Source: Hymenobacter nivis
Lineage (GTDB): Bacteria > Bacteroidota > Bacteroidia > Cytophagales > Hymenobacteraceae
Assembly (NCBI RefSeq): GCF_003149515.1
Contig: NZ_CP029145.1
Coordinates: 372,001-436,000, forward strand
DNA length: 64,000 bases
Reading direction: 5' to 3'
Every line of letters starts with the position of its first letter. The stretch's first letter is position 1. This document shows positions 1 through 8,915 of the stretch, in pieces. Made by a program: the position numbers and the translations under genes. Below the pieces are notes generated by a model. The model was given only the letters and a program-made list of their open reading frames with translations, was not told the DNA's origin and did no database searches.

Positions 1-849
1 GGCAGTTGATAGGCGATGCTGGAGTGCAAACGTTCGTGATTATAGTAGTCAAAATAAATGGCCACGCTGGCCTGGGCGTCGGCCAGGTCGGCAAAAACGG
101 GCCGCTCCCGTAGCTCGAGCACCTCTGTTTTGAGGCGCGACCATAAGCTTTCCGCCTGGGCATTGTCGTCGCAATCGCCCCGGCGGCTCTGCGAGCGCAG
201 GGCCTGGTGGTCGTGGAGCAGTTGCCGGTAGACAGACGTTGCCACAATACTGCCCACCCCGGTCGGCGTGGACGAGCAAGCCGGGCGTGGGCGGTTGCGC
301 CCAGAAAGCGCGCTGCAAGGCCCTGGTAATGAGCTCCTCCGGCATGGAGGCCCCCACTTGCCAGCCCAGCACCTGCTTGCTGGCCATGTCCTGGTACGCG
401 CACAGGCACGCCCAGTCCCCGTTGGCCAGCGGCAGGTACGTGCTATCGCTGACCCAGACCCGGTTGGCCTGGGTGGGCTTGGGCTGGTCAAGCAGCCGAT
501 TCGGCGCGCAGCGCAGGCCGTGGGGCGAGTCGGTGGTGCGCGGAGTGTAGGCCTTGGGTTGCAGCGCGTGCAGCCCCCGTCGGCGCATGGCCGTACGTAG
601 CCGCTGGCGGCCCACCCGGTAGCCTTTCTGGCGCAGGGCCACCCGCAGCCGGCGGGTGCCGTAGCGGCGTTTGTGGTGCGCGAAAACTTGGACCAAGGCC
701 GCTTCCCAGGCGGGTGGCTCCTGGTTGACTGCCTGCCGTTGCGCTTGGTGCCACGCATAATAGCCGCTGGCCGGCATGCCCAGCACCTGGCAGAGCCGGC
801 GCACGGGGCACTGAGCGCGTTGCACCTCGATGAAGCGGTAACGACTCAT
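1..849 (-). pseudogene. IS3-family transposase OrfB (rve integrase), frameshifted
   Basis: Reading begins at MSRYRFIEVQ and shows the HTH_21 region (RRLCQVLGMPASGYY, KRRYGTRRLR) and the DDE integrase core, with the first Asp in WVSDSTYLP and the second in LLVHADRGGQY. Immediately afterwards the frame breaks near 231: the minus strand reads AACGTCTGTCTACCGG where the family pattern GN-VYRQLL expects AACGTCTACCGG. This is a tandem GTCT duplication. In the shifted frame the normal sequence resumes (YRQLLHDHQ, then SRLKTEVLE with the third catalytic Glu, then YFDYYNHERLHSSI) and runs to the window edge. Catalysis would need both frames, so the gene is probably dead unless the duplication is a sequencing error. 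Confidence 0.8.
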
Positions 850-1154
850 TGGCTGTCGGTCACGGAAAAGATGGCGATGGCTTTTTTTAAATTGTCCAGC
901 TCCTGGGCCTGCCGCTGATTGGCAGCCCGCAACGGCCGCAATTCGGCCGCCGTGGCTGGGTCCAGCTCCGCCCCACGGGCGGCCGCCACCGGCGTAAGCG
1001 CTTGCTGCTGCCACTTGTAAATGCGCTTGGGGTCGATGTTCAAGGCGCGCGCGGCGGCCTGAGTCGAGCGGCTTTCACCGGCCAGGCGCAGGGCTCCGGC
1101 CCGGAAGGCGGCATCGTAACGCCGACGTTTGGTAGGTGGGGGACTGTCTTTCAT
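846..1154 (-). CDS. IS3-family transposase OrfA (helix-turn-helix subunit)
   Basis: This 102-aa protein has the OrfA layout: an N-terminal helix-turn-helix of the type KRRRYDAAFRAGALRL...QAAARALNI...IYKWQQQ (about residues 9-50) that binds the element ends, followed by a Leu-rich helix (about 68-92) that would form the OrfA/OrfAB zipper. Its TGA stop overlaps the ATG of orfB (TCAT at 846-849 on the plus strand). A heptanucleotide run of A followed by G (minus strand, 888-881) lies 40 bp before the stop. It is a classical slippery site for making an OrfAB fusion by -1 frameshifting: the -1 frame is open and joins the orfB frame. OrfA itself looks intact. Confidence 0.85.
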   Translation of the reverse strand: MKDSPPPTKRRRYDAAFRAGALRLAGESRSTQAAARALNIDPKRIYKWQQQALTPVAAARGAELDPATAAELRPLRAANQRQAQELDNLKKAIAIFSVTDSQ

Positions 1155-1388
1155 GAAGTTGGAAAGTTAAGGCCCTATTCTGTCCACATTTACCCGACCA
1201 CCTCACTATTGTGTCCTAGCAGGGATGCCCGGAGCAACCGGACTCCCTACCAGCACACGTTAGAAATGCACCGGGCCAGATGCCGAACACAGCTTGGTTG
1301 AGCAGCAAAGCGAGAGAATAGTCTACTACCGTGCGAGAGGACTATTTTGTCAATTCGCTCTCTCGGCTGGTATAATTCGGCCCAGCGG

Positions 1389-1631
1389 CTACTTTTTCAC
1401 CACTAGATCCATGCCGCACTTCGGGCACTTGCCGGGATGGTTGGTCACCACTTCGGGATGCATGGTGCAGGTATACTGCGTAGCCAGGCTGGCGGGAGCG
1501 GTAGTGCTGTCGGAGGTTGCTGCCGCGGTAGTGGGGGGAGTCGTTGTAGTTTCAGTGCTCTTGTTGCCGGAGCAGCTGGTGGTGAAGGTGAGGCTGGCCA
1601 GGGCCAGGCTGTAGGGGAGGAACTTATTCAT
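1389..1631 (-). CDS. small lipoprotein with a heavy-metal-binding YTCPMHP-type domain
   Basis: This 80-aa protein has a lipoprotein signal (about residues 1-20, lipobox FTTSC) and a Thr/Ser-rich linker. It ends in one copy of the domain found on Cus-type adaptors: YTCTMHPEV, then KCPKCGMDLV, giving a Cys/Met/His metal site. The role would be to hold Cu or a similar metal at the outer or inner membrane surface and pass it to the efflux system. The gene lies between two insertion sequences and about 1.1 kb downstream of the adaptor genes that carry the same domain, so it may be an outlying member of that metal-resistance locus separated by the IS701-like insertion. An imperfect hairpin at 1308-1371 may end its transcript. 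Confidence 0.8.
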   Translation of the reverse strand: MNKFLPYSLALASLTFTTSCSGNKSTETTTTPPTTAAATSDSTTAPASLATQYTCTMHPEVVTNHPGKCPKCGMDLVVKK

Positions 1632-1674
1632 GGGATTAAGGAAAATTGCGAAAAGAGTGAAAGTGAAAATGATA

Positions 1675-2721
1675 GGAGTTACGCAAAAATCAGCGATGGA
1701 TGGCGTAATTCATGTCGCATATACTCATTCAAAAAGCCTTGTTTGAGTTGATAGACAGTCTGTTTGGTTTGATAGGCGGCTTGTTTGAGGCGGGTCCAGG
1801 CGCGCACGGCCAGGGCAAGGCGGTTGCGCTGGCTGCGGGCCAGCCGGCACTGGTAGGCCTGCACGCCGGGGAGTTGCTTGAGTTCGCGGTGAAACTGCTC
1901 CATCGTCCAGCGGACGCTGCTTTTTTGCTCAGCAGCAGCCGTGTTCAAGGGCTCGGCCTCGTTGATGAGGAGGTAGTCCGTCCGGTGGGGGGACGCTAGT
2001 ACGCGGAAAAGTTTCAGGGTGCAGTCTTTAGGCATATCCTTTGCTTTCAGGGTTTTGCCGGCTTCCACCTCCGCGACCGACCAGTACAGGCCGGCTACGG
2101 GCTGGTAGGGCTGCTGGCCGCCGGACTCGTCGACGAGGCGGTTGCTTTTCAGCGGGTAGTAAAACGTTTTGCCTTCTTTCAGTAGCCACTTGAACAGGGC
2201 CGTGGTGGCGTACCAGCTGTTCATCAGCACCGTGCGGTACGAGATGCCACGCGGAGTCAGTTGGGCCAGCATCCCGGCTACGTGGTCGAGGTTGGTCTTG
2301 CCGTCGGTGTCGGGGGCGAAGAGGCGATAGTCAATGAGCCAGAACTGGTCGGTTTCCGGGTTGACGTACACGCAGGTGACCAGGCCGATGCCGGCAATTA
2401 CGCCGTGGGCGTTGCCGCTGTACGGGCGGCGTACGAGTTCGATGCGCCGGCTGTGGTGCTTGTCGAGCACCGTATCGTCAAACAGGACGTAGCCCCGCGC
2501 GCTCAACACGACCTGCGGGCGCACCTGCTGCCAGCGCTGACGCGGGGTAAAGCGCTGGGTTTTGAGAAAATAGCGCACGTTATCGTGCGAGAGGCCCTCC
2601 AGGTATTCGGCCAGGTACGTGCCCGTGTAGTTGACCTGGCTGCTCACCAAAAACTGCCCGTACAGTTGTGCCGTCACTTTTATGGCTTTTTCTTTCAAGT
2701 TACCTCCTTTTGCGTAAGTCC
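1675..2721 (-). mobile_element. complete IS701-like insertion sequence
   Basis: The ends form inverted repeats: GGAGTTACGCAAAA at 1675-1688 and GGACTTACGCAAAA as the complement of 2708-2721, identical at 13 of 14 positions. The repeat enters the transposase reading frame, whose stop codon lies within the left end. No clear target duplication could be read from the flanks (GATA on the left, TAAA on the right). The element separates the small metal-binding lipoprotein from the Cus-type operon. Confidence 0.8.
1679..2698 (-). CDS. IS701-like DDE transposase
   Basis: This 339-aa transposase has the RNase-H-like DDE layout of the IS701/IS4 group: FDDTVLDKHHS (first Asp, about residue 75), then YSGNAHGVIAGIGLV, then a second-Asp region around WLIDYRLFAPDTDGKT, and a C-terminal Glu helix SVRWTMEQFHRELKQLPGVQAYQCR. 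Length and frame are intact, so the element could be active. A decayed relative lies at 10914-11895, where the corresponding C-terminal block (GGFHRSFKQLTGAEKCRCR) can be read. The family assignment rests on these motifs; exact IS naming needs an ISfinder comparison. Confidence 0.85.
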   Translation of the reverse strand: MKEKAIKVTAQLYGQFLVSSQVNYTGTYLAEYLEGLSHDNVRYFLKTQRFTPRQRWQQVRPQVVLSARGYVLFDDTVLDKHHSRRIELVRRPYSGNAHGVIAGIGLVTCVYVNPETDQFWLIDYRLFAPDTDGKTNLDHVAGMLAQLTPRGISYRTVLMNSWYATTALFKWLLKEGKTFYYPLKSNRLVDESGGQQPYQPVAGLYWSVAEVEAGKTLKAKDMPKDCTLKLFRVLASPHRTDYLLINEAEPLNTAAAEQKSSVRWTMEQFHRELKQLPGVQAYQCRLARSQRNRLALAVRAWTRLKQAAYQTKQTVYQLKQGFLNEYMRHELRHPSLIFA

Positions 2722-2772
2722 TAAATAATTGATTAACAGTTTAAAACGAGGTTAAGGTAATTGGTTGAGACG

Positions 2773-4239
2773 CTACATGGCCATGCCGCTCATGTGGTCA
2801 TCGCCGGCTCCCTGGCGCAGGGTAAACTCGCTTTCCAGCAGGTAGGCTCCGGTGGTTACCACCGCGTCGCCGGCTTGCAGGCCGGCCAGTACCGGTACCG
2901 TAGTACTGGTGCCATCGCCCAGGCGCACCCGCACCCGCCGAAACTGCCGCTCGCCGGTTTGCTTCCACACGTAGCTCACGGCCCCGTTGTGGATAATGGC
3001 GGCCGGGGGCACGCGAAGGGCCGTTTCTACCGCCGCCGAAACCGTGGGGCGAGTGGCGGGGGCCGCCGGGAGGTTGTTGAGTAGCACGTTGGCCTGGGCC
3101 CCGGGCTGGAGGCGGCCGGCGGGATTAGCCACCTCAATGCGGGCCAGCGTCAGCTGGCTGCTGCCGCTCAGCTCGGGGCTCCGGAACACGACTTTGCCCC
3201 GCACCGGGTAGGCCTGGCCGGCCACCTGCACGGCCACTGTTTGGCCCAGGGGTAGCCGATTGGCTTCGGCCGGGTAGAGCTGGGCCTCTACCCACACGCT
3301 GCTCAAATCGGTGAGGGTGAGGATGGGAGAACCCTCGGCCACGTACTGGCCCTGCACCACGGCCAGGGTTTGCACCGTGCCGGTGCGGGGGCTGTAGTAG
3401 GTCACCAGCGGGTTGGGCTTGCCGCTTTGGGCCAGCTGCCGCAGCTGCGCGCCCGACACGCCCAGCAGGCGCAGCTTCTGGGCGGTGGCCTCGGCGAAGT
3501 GGCGGTAGGTGGGCTCGGCCACCAGCAGGTCCTGGGCCAGGGCCAGCAGGTACTCGCGCTGTAGGGTTTGCAGCTCCTCGCTGTACACGGAAAATAGCGG
3601 CGCGCCCCGGCGCAGCAGCTGCCCGGTCTGGCGCACGTAGAGCTTTTCGACCCGGCCCGCCACCCGGCTGCTGATGCTTTCGGTGCGCCGGGCATTAGCC
3701 GTTACGGTGCCCGTCAGCACGGTCTGGGGCACGGGCATATCGGTTTGGCGAATGCTGGTGGCGGGAGTTGGGCCGGTGCCCATCGTCTGAATCTGAATAT
3801 TACCCAGTGCCAGCTGCTGGGCCGTGATAATAAGGTCATTGGTAGCTAAATCGGTGTCTGGTAGCTGGCTGATGGCCGGGCGGGCCGACGTTTTCACCAG
3901 GTCCATACCGCAGATGGGGCAGCTGCCGGGCTGCTTTTCGCGCACCTGCGGGTGCATGGGGCAGGTGTACACGGCCGAGGCCACCACCGGCTTCTTTTGG
4001 GCGACGGGCGGTGCCACCGCCACCAGGTGCATGTGGCAAATGGGGCAGTCGCCCGGCGCATCGGCGTGGATTTGCGGATGCATCGGGCAGGTGTAATAGG
4101 CCGCCGCCTTAGCGGTTTGGTCGAGGTCAGGCTTGGTTTGCTGGCAAGCCGTTGCACCGAGCAGCAGCCCGGCCAGCAGCAGCGTTAGCCACGGCCGCCA
4201 GCGGGTTTGCCAGGGCTTGTCTTGGAGTGCATTAGTCAT
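2773..4239 (-). CDS. RND efflux periplasmic adaptor (CusB type) with two metal-binding domains
   Basis: This 488-aa lipoprotein adaptor (lipobox LGATAC, about residue 31) belongs to the membrane-fusion family that links an RND permease to a TolC channel. Two YTCPMHPQ domains follow the signal. The first is variant (CPICHMHL, about residue 70); the second is standard (CPICGMDL, about 113). Then come the barrel-sandwich and beta-barrel parts (SRVAGRVEKLYV...GQLLRRGAPLFSVYSEEL). The tail is His/Met-rich (DDHMSGMAM). The start at 4239 was chosen because it gives a proper signal peptide and overlaps the stop of the preceding gene by 8 bp; the upstream in-frame extension is Pro-rich and not signal-like. 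It is last in the efflux operon. Cu(I)/Ag(I) is the likely substrate class from the Met/Cys/His motifs; other soft metals are possible. Confidence 0.85.
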   Translation of the reverse strand: MTNALQDKPWQTRWRPWLTLLLAGLLLGATACQQTKPDLDQTAKAAAYYTCPMHPQIHADAPGDCPICHMHLVAVAPPVAQKKPVVASAVYTCPMHPQVREKQPGSCPICGMDLVKTSARPAISQLPDTDLATNDLIITAQQLALGNIQIQTMGTGPTPATSIRQTDMPVPQTVLTGTVTANARRTESISSRVAGRVEKLYVRQTGQLLRRGAPLFSVYSEELQTLQREYLLALAQDLLVAEPTYRHFAEATAQKLRLLGVSGAQLRQLAQSGKPNPLVTYYSPRTGTVQTLAVVQGQYVAEGSPILTLTDLSSVWVEAQLYPAEANRLPLGQTVAVQVAGQAYPVRGKVVFRSPELSGSSQLTLARIEVANPAGRLQPGAQANVLLNNLPAAPATRPTVSAAVETALRVPPAAIIHNGAVSYVWKQTGERQFRRVRVRLGDGTSTTVPVLAGLQAGDAVVTTGAYLLESEFTLRQGAGDDHMSGMAM

Positions 4240-5638
4240 GGGCGGGCGGGTTGGCGGCGTTGGCGGAGGTTTGAATAAATCCCTCGCTATCAATGAGGTA
4301 CTGGCCATTGGCGGCCACGTCTTCGGAACCGGTGAGGCCGCGCAGCACTTGCACCTGGCTGGCGGTGCGCTGGCCTACCTGCACGGCCACCGGCACGAAC
4401 GTGGCCCCGCGTCGCACGAAGGCCACCTGCCGGGTACCGAGGTCTACCACGGCGGTGCGGGGCAGCCAGAAGCTCCCGGTCCCGGCCGGGGCGGCGGTGG
4501 GCACCAGCTGCCCGGTCAGGCGCTGGCCGCGCCGCAGCCGGCCCTGCGGGTTGGGTAGGTACACCCGCACGGCCGCCACGCTGGCCCCGGTGCGGAACTC
4601 GGGCTCCACTAAATCGAGCCGCGCGGTGCGGGACGGCAGACTGGTGCCTTCGGCCACCACGCGCAATTGCTGGCCGGGTCGCAGCCGGCCCAGCTCGGCC
4701 GGTGTGGGCTGAAATAAGCCCCAAACCTGGTCGGTATTTATTACCTGAAACAGGGTTTGGCCGGTGCTCACATACGCTCCTTCCGTGAGGCTGAGCGCCT
4801 GGGGCTGCCCCTGGGTTGCCGCCGAATTATCCGCGGGTCCGCTGGGTGTGCCGGCGCTCATGGCGCCGGTAGCGGCGGCACCGTTGGCCGGAACTGGCGC
4901 GGCAGTTGTTAGACTTTCCACCACGTAGCCATCGTAAGGGCTGAAAATGACTACCCGGTAGCTGGGCCGGCGCGTGCGGGCCAGGTCCGCGAGCTGCTGG
5001 TTGGTGAGGCCGAGCAGGCGTAGCTTCTGCCGGGCCCCGGCCACCAGCGGCGCGTTGGCGGCGTCGTTTTCCAGCAGGAAAATCAGCTCCTGCTCGGCCG
5101 TTACCAGCTCGGGGCTGTAGAGTTCGAGCAGCTTCTGGCCCCGCCGCACCGGCTGGTAGTTGAAGCGCACCGCCAGCTGCTCGATGCGCCCGCCGAAGCG
5201 GGCCGCCACGGCCCGGCTGCGGCGCGGGTCGTAGTCCACCACGCCCGGCAGGGTGAGGGTATCGGCCGCCGCGCCCTCGGCGGTGGGGCGCACCGTGGCC
5301 ACGGCCGCCAGCACGGCGGCGTTGGGGGCCTGGCTTACCTGGTTCAGGTCGGCGGGCGCAGCGGCGGCGGCATTATTATTCAGTACTTTGGGCACCAGGT
5401 CCATGCCGCAGATGGGGCACTGGCCGGGGACCTCGCGCACAATCTGGGGGTGCATGGGGCAGGTGTACTGCATGGCCGCCGAGCTGGCCACCGGTTGGGC
5501 GGGGGCCTGCGACGCGGGCCCGTGGGCCTGGCCGTGGCAGCCGGCCAGCAGCGCCAGTACCAGTAGCGGGGCCAGCAGCCGAACGGGCCAGTTGCGGCGG
5601 CGGGGGCTATTGCTCAAGTTCCTGGTCATAGCGCACAT
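4232..5638 (-). CDS. RND efflux periplasmic adaptor (CusB/CzcB type) with one metal-binding domain
   Basis: This 468-aa lipoprotein (lipobox LLAGC, about residue 33) has one YTCPMHPQ...CPICGMDLVPK domain (about 57-83) ahead of a membrane-fusion body: GVVDYDPRRSRAVAARFGGRIEQL, GQKLLELYSPELVTAEQE, a helical hairpin with LRLLGLTNQQL, then FSPYDGYVVE. It shares adaptor architecture with the next gene, giving two adaptors in one operon. An alternative ATG lies three codons downstream (5629). The start overlaps the 3' end of the TolC gene by about 30 bp, indicating translational coupling. Confidence 0.85.
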   Translation of the reverse strand: MCAMTRNLSNSPRRRNWPVRLLAPLLVLALLAGCHGQAHGPASQAPAQPVASSAAMQYTCPMHPQIVREVPGQCPICGMDLVPKVLNNNAAAAAPADLNQVSQAPNAAVLAAVATVRPTAEGAAADTLTLPGVVDYDPRRSRAVAARFGGRIEQLAVRFNYQPVRRGQKLLELYSPELVTAEQELIFLLENDAANAPLVAGARQKLRLLGLTNQQLADLARTRRPSYRVVIFSPYDGYVVESLTTAAPVPANGAAATGAMSAGTPSGPADNSAATQGQPQALSLTEGAYVSTGQTLFQVINTDQVWGLFQPTPAELGRLRPGQQLRVVAEGTSLPSRTARLDLVEPEFRTGASVAAVRVYLPNPQGRLRRGQRLTGQLVPTAAPAGTGSFWLPRTAVVDLGTRQVAFVRRGATFVPVAVQVGQRTASQVQVLRGLTGSEDVAANGQYLIDSEGFIQTSANAANPPAHD

Positions 5639-6872
5639 GAAGGGTCATCAGTTCATATTGGGTATCAAGGTATTGCAGGCGGGCCATCAGCCAGGCATCG
5701 AGGGCTTCGACCACGGCGGGCAGCTGGGCGGTGTTTTGTTGGTAGGCCAGCAGCGTGACCTGGTAGGTTTTGTGCAAGGCGGGCAGCACGCCCTGCTCGT
5801 AGTTGAGCAGCTGCTCGCGCTGCACCCGCAGGTCCGATTGCAGGGTGCTGATGCGGCCGGCCGCGTCGTTGAGCAGGCTGGCGCGCTGCTGCTGCACGGC
5901 CTGGGCCTCAAAGCCCAGGGCGGCGGTGTTGGCCTTGTACTCGCGGGCCGACCATGGCGCGAAGGGCAGCGTGACCATGCCCATCACCGAAAACTGGTTG
6001 GGGGTGTTGCCGATGCCGTTCATGTGGTCGTAGCGCACCCCAAAATCGGGCCGGCGGCGGCTGGCTTCCACCTGCTGGCTGAGGCGCACCACGGCCAGGC
6101 TACGGTCGAGGCGGCGCACGTCGGAGCGGCGGGCGGCTAGGGCGGTGGTGTCCGGGTACGGGCCGGCGAAGCTGGTGGGCAGCAGGGTATCCACGGCAAA
6201 CTCGGCTTCGGGGTCGCGGGCCATCAGGGTGTTCAGGCCGATGGTGTGCTGGCGCAACTGGCCGTAGAGCCGGGCGTGGTCGTTGCCGTGCTGGGCCACC
6301 CGCGCCTGCACCTGGTAGATGCTGGCCAGCGTGGTCTGGTTGTAGGGGTAGCGGGCCTGGGCAATTTTCAGCAGGAAATCGAGCAGCTCGGAGCTCTCGT
6401 CCAGCACTTTCAGCTTCTTTTCCAGCACCACGCGGCCGTAGTACAGCGTGCGGGCCCGGGCCCGCAGCTCGTTGAAGCTGGCGGCCTGGTCGGCCTGCTC
6501 CACGGCGGCCTGGCTGGCCAGGTAGTCGCGCTTGGCGCGCTGCTTGGCCGGGTTGGGCAGCATCTGCTCCACCGAGACCATTTGCATGCCCATGCCCTGG
6601 CCGTTGTTCATCTCCTTGATGGGCCGCTGGTTGTAGGGCGTCATCCAGTAGCCAGCGCTGATTTTGGGCGGCTCCCAGGTGCTGGCCCCGGCCACGGCGG
6701 CGTCTTTGGCGCGGGCGCGGGCGTCGTACTGGCGCAGGGCGGGGTTGGCCTGCCGCACGTTGCGCAACACGGAATCGAGCGGCAGCCGGGGCTGCTGGGC
6801 ACGGGCCGGGAGGACCACTAGACCAAGCAGCCCTATCAGTATCAGGAAAGGTGTTTTCAGCAAATTTAGCAT
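5607..6872 (-). CDS. TolC-family outer-membrane channel (CusC/CzcC type)
   Basis: This 421-aa protein has an N-terminal signal peptide (about residues 1-25, ending LPARAQ) and the two-repeat helical architecture of outer-membrane efflux proteins: LDSVLRNVRQANPALRQYDARARAKDA near the N terminus and LLNYEQGVLPALHKTYQVTLLAYQ in the second repeat. It would form the outer-membrane exit duct for the Cus-type pump. It lies 12 bp downstream of the permease C-terminal half and overlaps the next adaptor gene, so it is in the same transcription unit. Confidence 0.85.
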   Translation of the reverse strand: MLNLLKTPFLILIGLLGLVVLPARAQQPRLPLDSVLRNVRQANPALRQYDARARAKDAAVAGASTWEPPKISAGYWMTPYNQRPIKEMNNGQGMGMQMVSVEQMLPNPAKQRAKRDYLASQAAVEQADQAASFNELRARARTLYYGRVVLEKKLKVLDESSELLDFLLKIAQARYPYNQTTLASIYQVQARVAQHGNDHARLYGQLRQHTIGLNTLMARDPEAEFAVDTLLPTSFAGPYPDTTALAARRSDVRRLDRSLAVVRLSQQVEASRRRPDFGVRYDHMNGIGNTPNQFSVMGMVTLPFAPWSAREYKANTAALGFEAQAVQQQRASLLNDAAGRISTLQSDLRVQREQLLNYEQGVLPALHKTYQVTLLAYQQNTAQLPAVVEALDAWLMARLQYLDTQYELMTLHVRYDQELEQ

Positions 6873-6884
6873 GGTTTCAAGCGC

Positions 6885-8777
6885 TTAATGTTTCACCGCG
6901 AGCACGTCCAGCTTGCCAAACTTGCGCAGCTCGTACTCCTTGGTCATCAAAAAAATCAGCGGCGTGACCAGCAGAATGTGCGTCGAAGACGTGAACACGC
7001 CCCCAATCATGGGCAGCACGATGGGCAGCATCACGTCGGAGCCCGTACCCGTGGCCCACAGCACCGGCACCAGCCCGAACAGCGCCACCGATACGGTCAT
7101 CAGCTTGGGCCGCAGGCGCTTGGCCGCACCATTGAACACGGCCTCGCGCAAATCCTGCTTCGTAATGGTTTCGCTGGAGTTGCCTTTGCGGGCCACCAGC
7201 TGCTGCATGGCATCATTGAGATAGATGACCATGATGACGCCCGTTTCCACGGCCAGCCCGAACAGGGCGATGAAGCCCACGGCCACCGCCACCGACAAAT
7301 GCACGCCGTAGAAATACACCATGTAGGCCCCGCCGATGAGGGCGAACGGGATGGTGACCAAACTCAGCAGCGCCTCGCGCACCGAGTGGAAGGCGAAGTA
7401 CAGGCACCCAAAAATCACGAGTAGCACGATGGGCAGAATGAGCAGCAGCGTGCGCTGCGAGCTAATGAGGTTTTCGTACTGTCCGCTCCACTCCAGGTAG
7501 TAGCCGGCGGGCAGCTTGCCCTGCATGCTCTGCACCTTTTTCATGGCCTCGCTCACGGTGCCGCCCAGGTCGCGGCCCCGCACGTTGAAGAGTACCGCGC
7601 CGCGCAATTGGGCGTTTTCGGAGTTAATCATGGGTGGGCCGTTTTCGAAGCGCAGGGTGGCCACGGCCGAAAGCGGCACCGGCCCGTAGGCGGTGGTCTG
7701 GATGGGGATGCGGCCCAGCGCGGGCAGGCTGTTGCGGAAGTCTTCGGCCAGGCGCACGCCGATGGCGAAGCGCCGCCGGCCCTCCACGGTGCTGGCCACC
7801 GGGGCCCCGCCGATGGCCATTTCCACCACCTCGTTCACCTGGTCCACGGTGAGGCCGTAGCGGGCCAGCTGGGGGCGGTTGAGGTCGATTTGCAGGTACT
7901 TGCCGCCCGTGATGGGGTCCACGTACAGGTCCTCCACGCCGGGCACGCCTTTGAGGGCCGCCCGCACCTGCTGCGACACCCGATAAATGGTATCGAGCTG
8001 CTGGCCATATACTTTTACGCCCACGTCGGTCCGAATACCGGTGCTCAGCATGTTAATGCGGTTGATGATGGGCTGGGTCCAGCCGTTCACCACGCCGGGG
8101 ATTTGCAGCTTGCCGTTCAGCTCTTCAATGAGTTTGGCCTTGGTCATGCCGGCCCGCCACTCGGCGCGGGGCTTGAGCTGGATGATGGTTTCAATCATGC
8201 TCAGCGGGGCGTTGTCGGTGGCGGTGCTGGCCCGGCCGGCCTTGCCCAGCACGCCCTTCACCTCGGGCACCTGCATAATAATCTTGTCCTGCACCTGCAA
8301 AATGCGCTTCACCTCGGTGTTCGACACGTCGGGCTGGGTAATGGGCATGAACAGAATCGAGCCCTCGTCGAGCGGCGGCATAAACTCGGTGCCCAGACTC
8401 AGCAGCAGTGGAATGCTCACGGCCAGCAGCGCCAGGTTGATGGCGATGGTGGTTTTGCGCCAGGTCAGGCACCAGTTGATGAGGGGCGCGTACACCCGCT
8501 CCAGGCCCCGGTTGATGGGGTTCTGCTCCTCGGTTTTGAACTTGCCCTTCATGAAAAAGGATAGCAGCACCGGGGCCAGCGTCACGGCCAGCACGGCATC
8601 AATGAGCAGGATAAAGGACTTGGTGTAAGCCAGCGGATGAAACAGCTTGCCTTCCTGCCCGGTGAGCAGAAAAACCGGCAGAAACGACGCCACGATGATA
8701 ATCGTGGAGAAGAAAATGCCCCGCGACACCTGCTGGCTGGATTTCTCGATGATGGCGAGGCGCTCGTCGTTAGTCAT
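6885..8777 (-). pseudogene. C-terminal half of a CusA/CzcA-type RND permease (gene split by a palindromic element)
   Basis: This 630-aa reading frame begins MTNDERLAIIEKSS, which in intact CusA-type proteins lies in the cytosolic loop between TM4 and TM5. It continues with TM5 (FFSTIIIVASFLPVFLL), the second periplasmic porter region (GTEFMPPLDEGSILFMP) and TM8-12, ending in a full C terminus. It lacks the first 450 residues, which are encoded just upstream (8872-10224) in a different frame. The ATG at 8777 has no obvious ribosome-binding site. Because the break is in a cytosolic loop, the two halves could in principle assemble as separate polypeptides, so calling it dead is an inference; it is listed as a fragment of a broken gene. 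Confidence 0.8.
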
Positions 8778-8805
8778 TATTTAGGGGGATTTAGGTGTAA
8801 TCAGC

Positions 8806-8915
8806 ACGTCATGCTGAGCGAAGGCGGAGCCGCAGCCGAAGCATCTCTACCGCTCCGTTGCGCCGATTAGGTTAGTGTTGCGGTAGAGATGCTCCGCCTT
8901 CGCTCAGCATGACGT
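8806..8915. repeat. family-A palindromic element inserted in the RND permease gene
   Basis: The outer arms are ACGTCATGCTGAGCG at 8806 and its complement ending at 8915. The arms continue through GAAGGCGGAG and CATCTCTACCGC; the left arm has a 12-bp extra segment. The element contributes the last 13 sense codons and the stop of the upstream permease fragment and separates it from the downstream fragment. Three other near-full copies occur at 17787-17875, 41423-41518 and 58431-58518, plus partial copies near 30620 and 41561. It has no coding capacity, so it is MITE-like or REP-like. Confidence 0.85.

Larger units (their letters stand above)
1..1205 (-). mobile_element. IS3-family insertion sequence, truncated by the window edge
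   Basis: The element holds orfA (846-1154) and orfB (1-849) in the usual overlapping arrangement of IS3-family elements. The outer end upstream of orfA is probably near 1205, where the minus strand begins TGAGGTGGTCGG and so has the TG...CA type terminus common in the family; this boundary is an inference because the other end lies outside the window. orfB carries a frame-disrupting 4-bp duplication, so this copy is probably immobile on its own. Confidence 0.75.

Noticed and set aside
5253..6821. Long open frames on the plus strand opposite the TolC and adaptor genes
   Set aside because: They are antisense shadows of GC-rich coding sequence; the minus-strand products have clear family motifs and the plus-strand ones do not.
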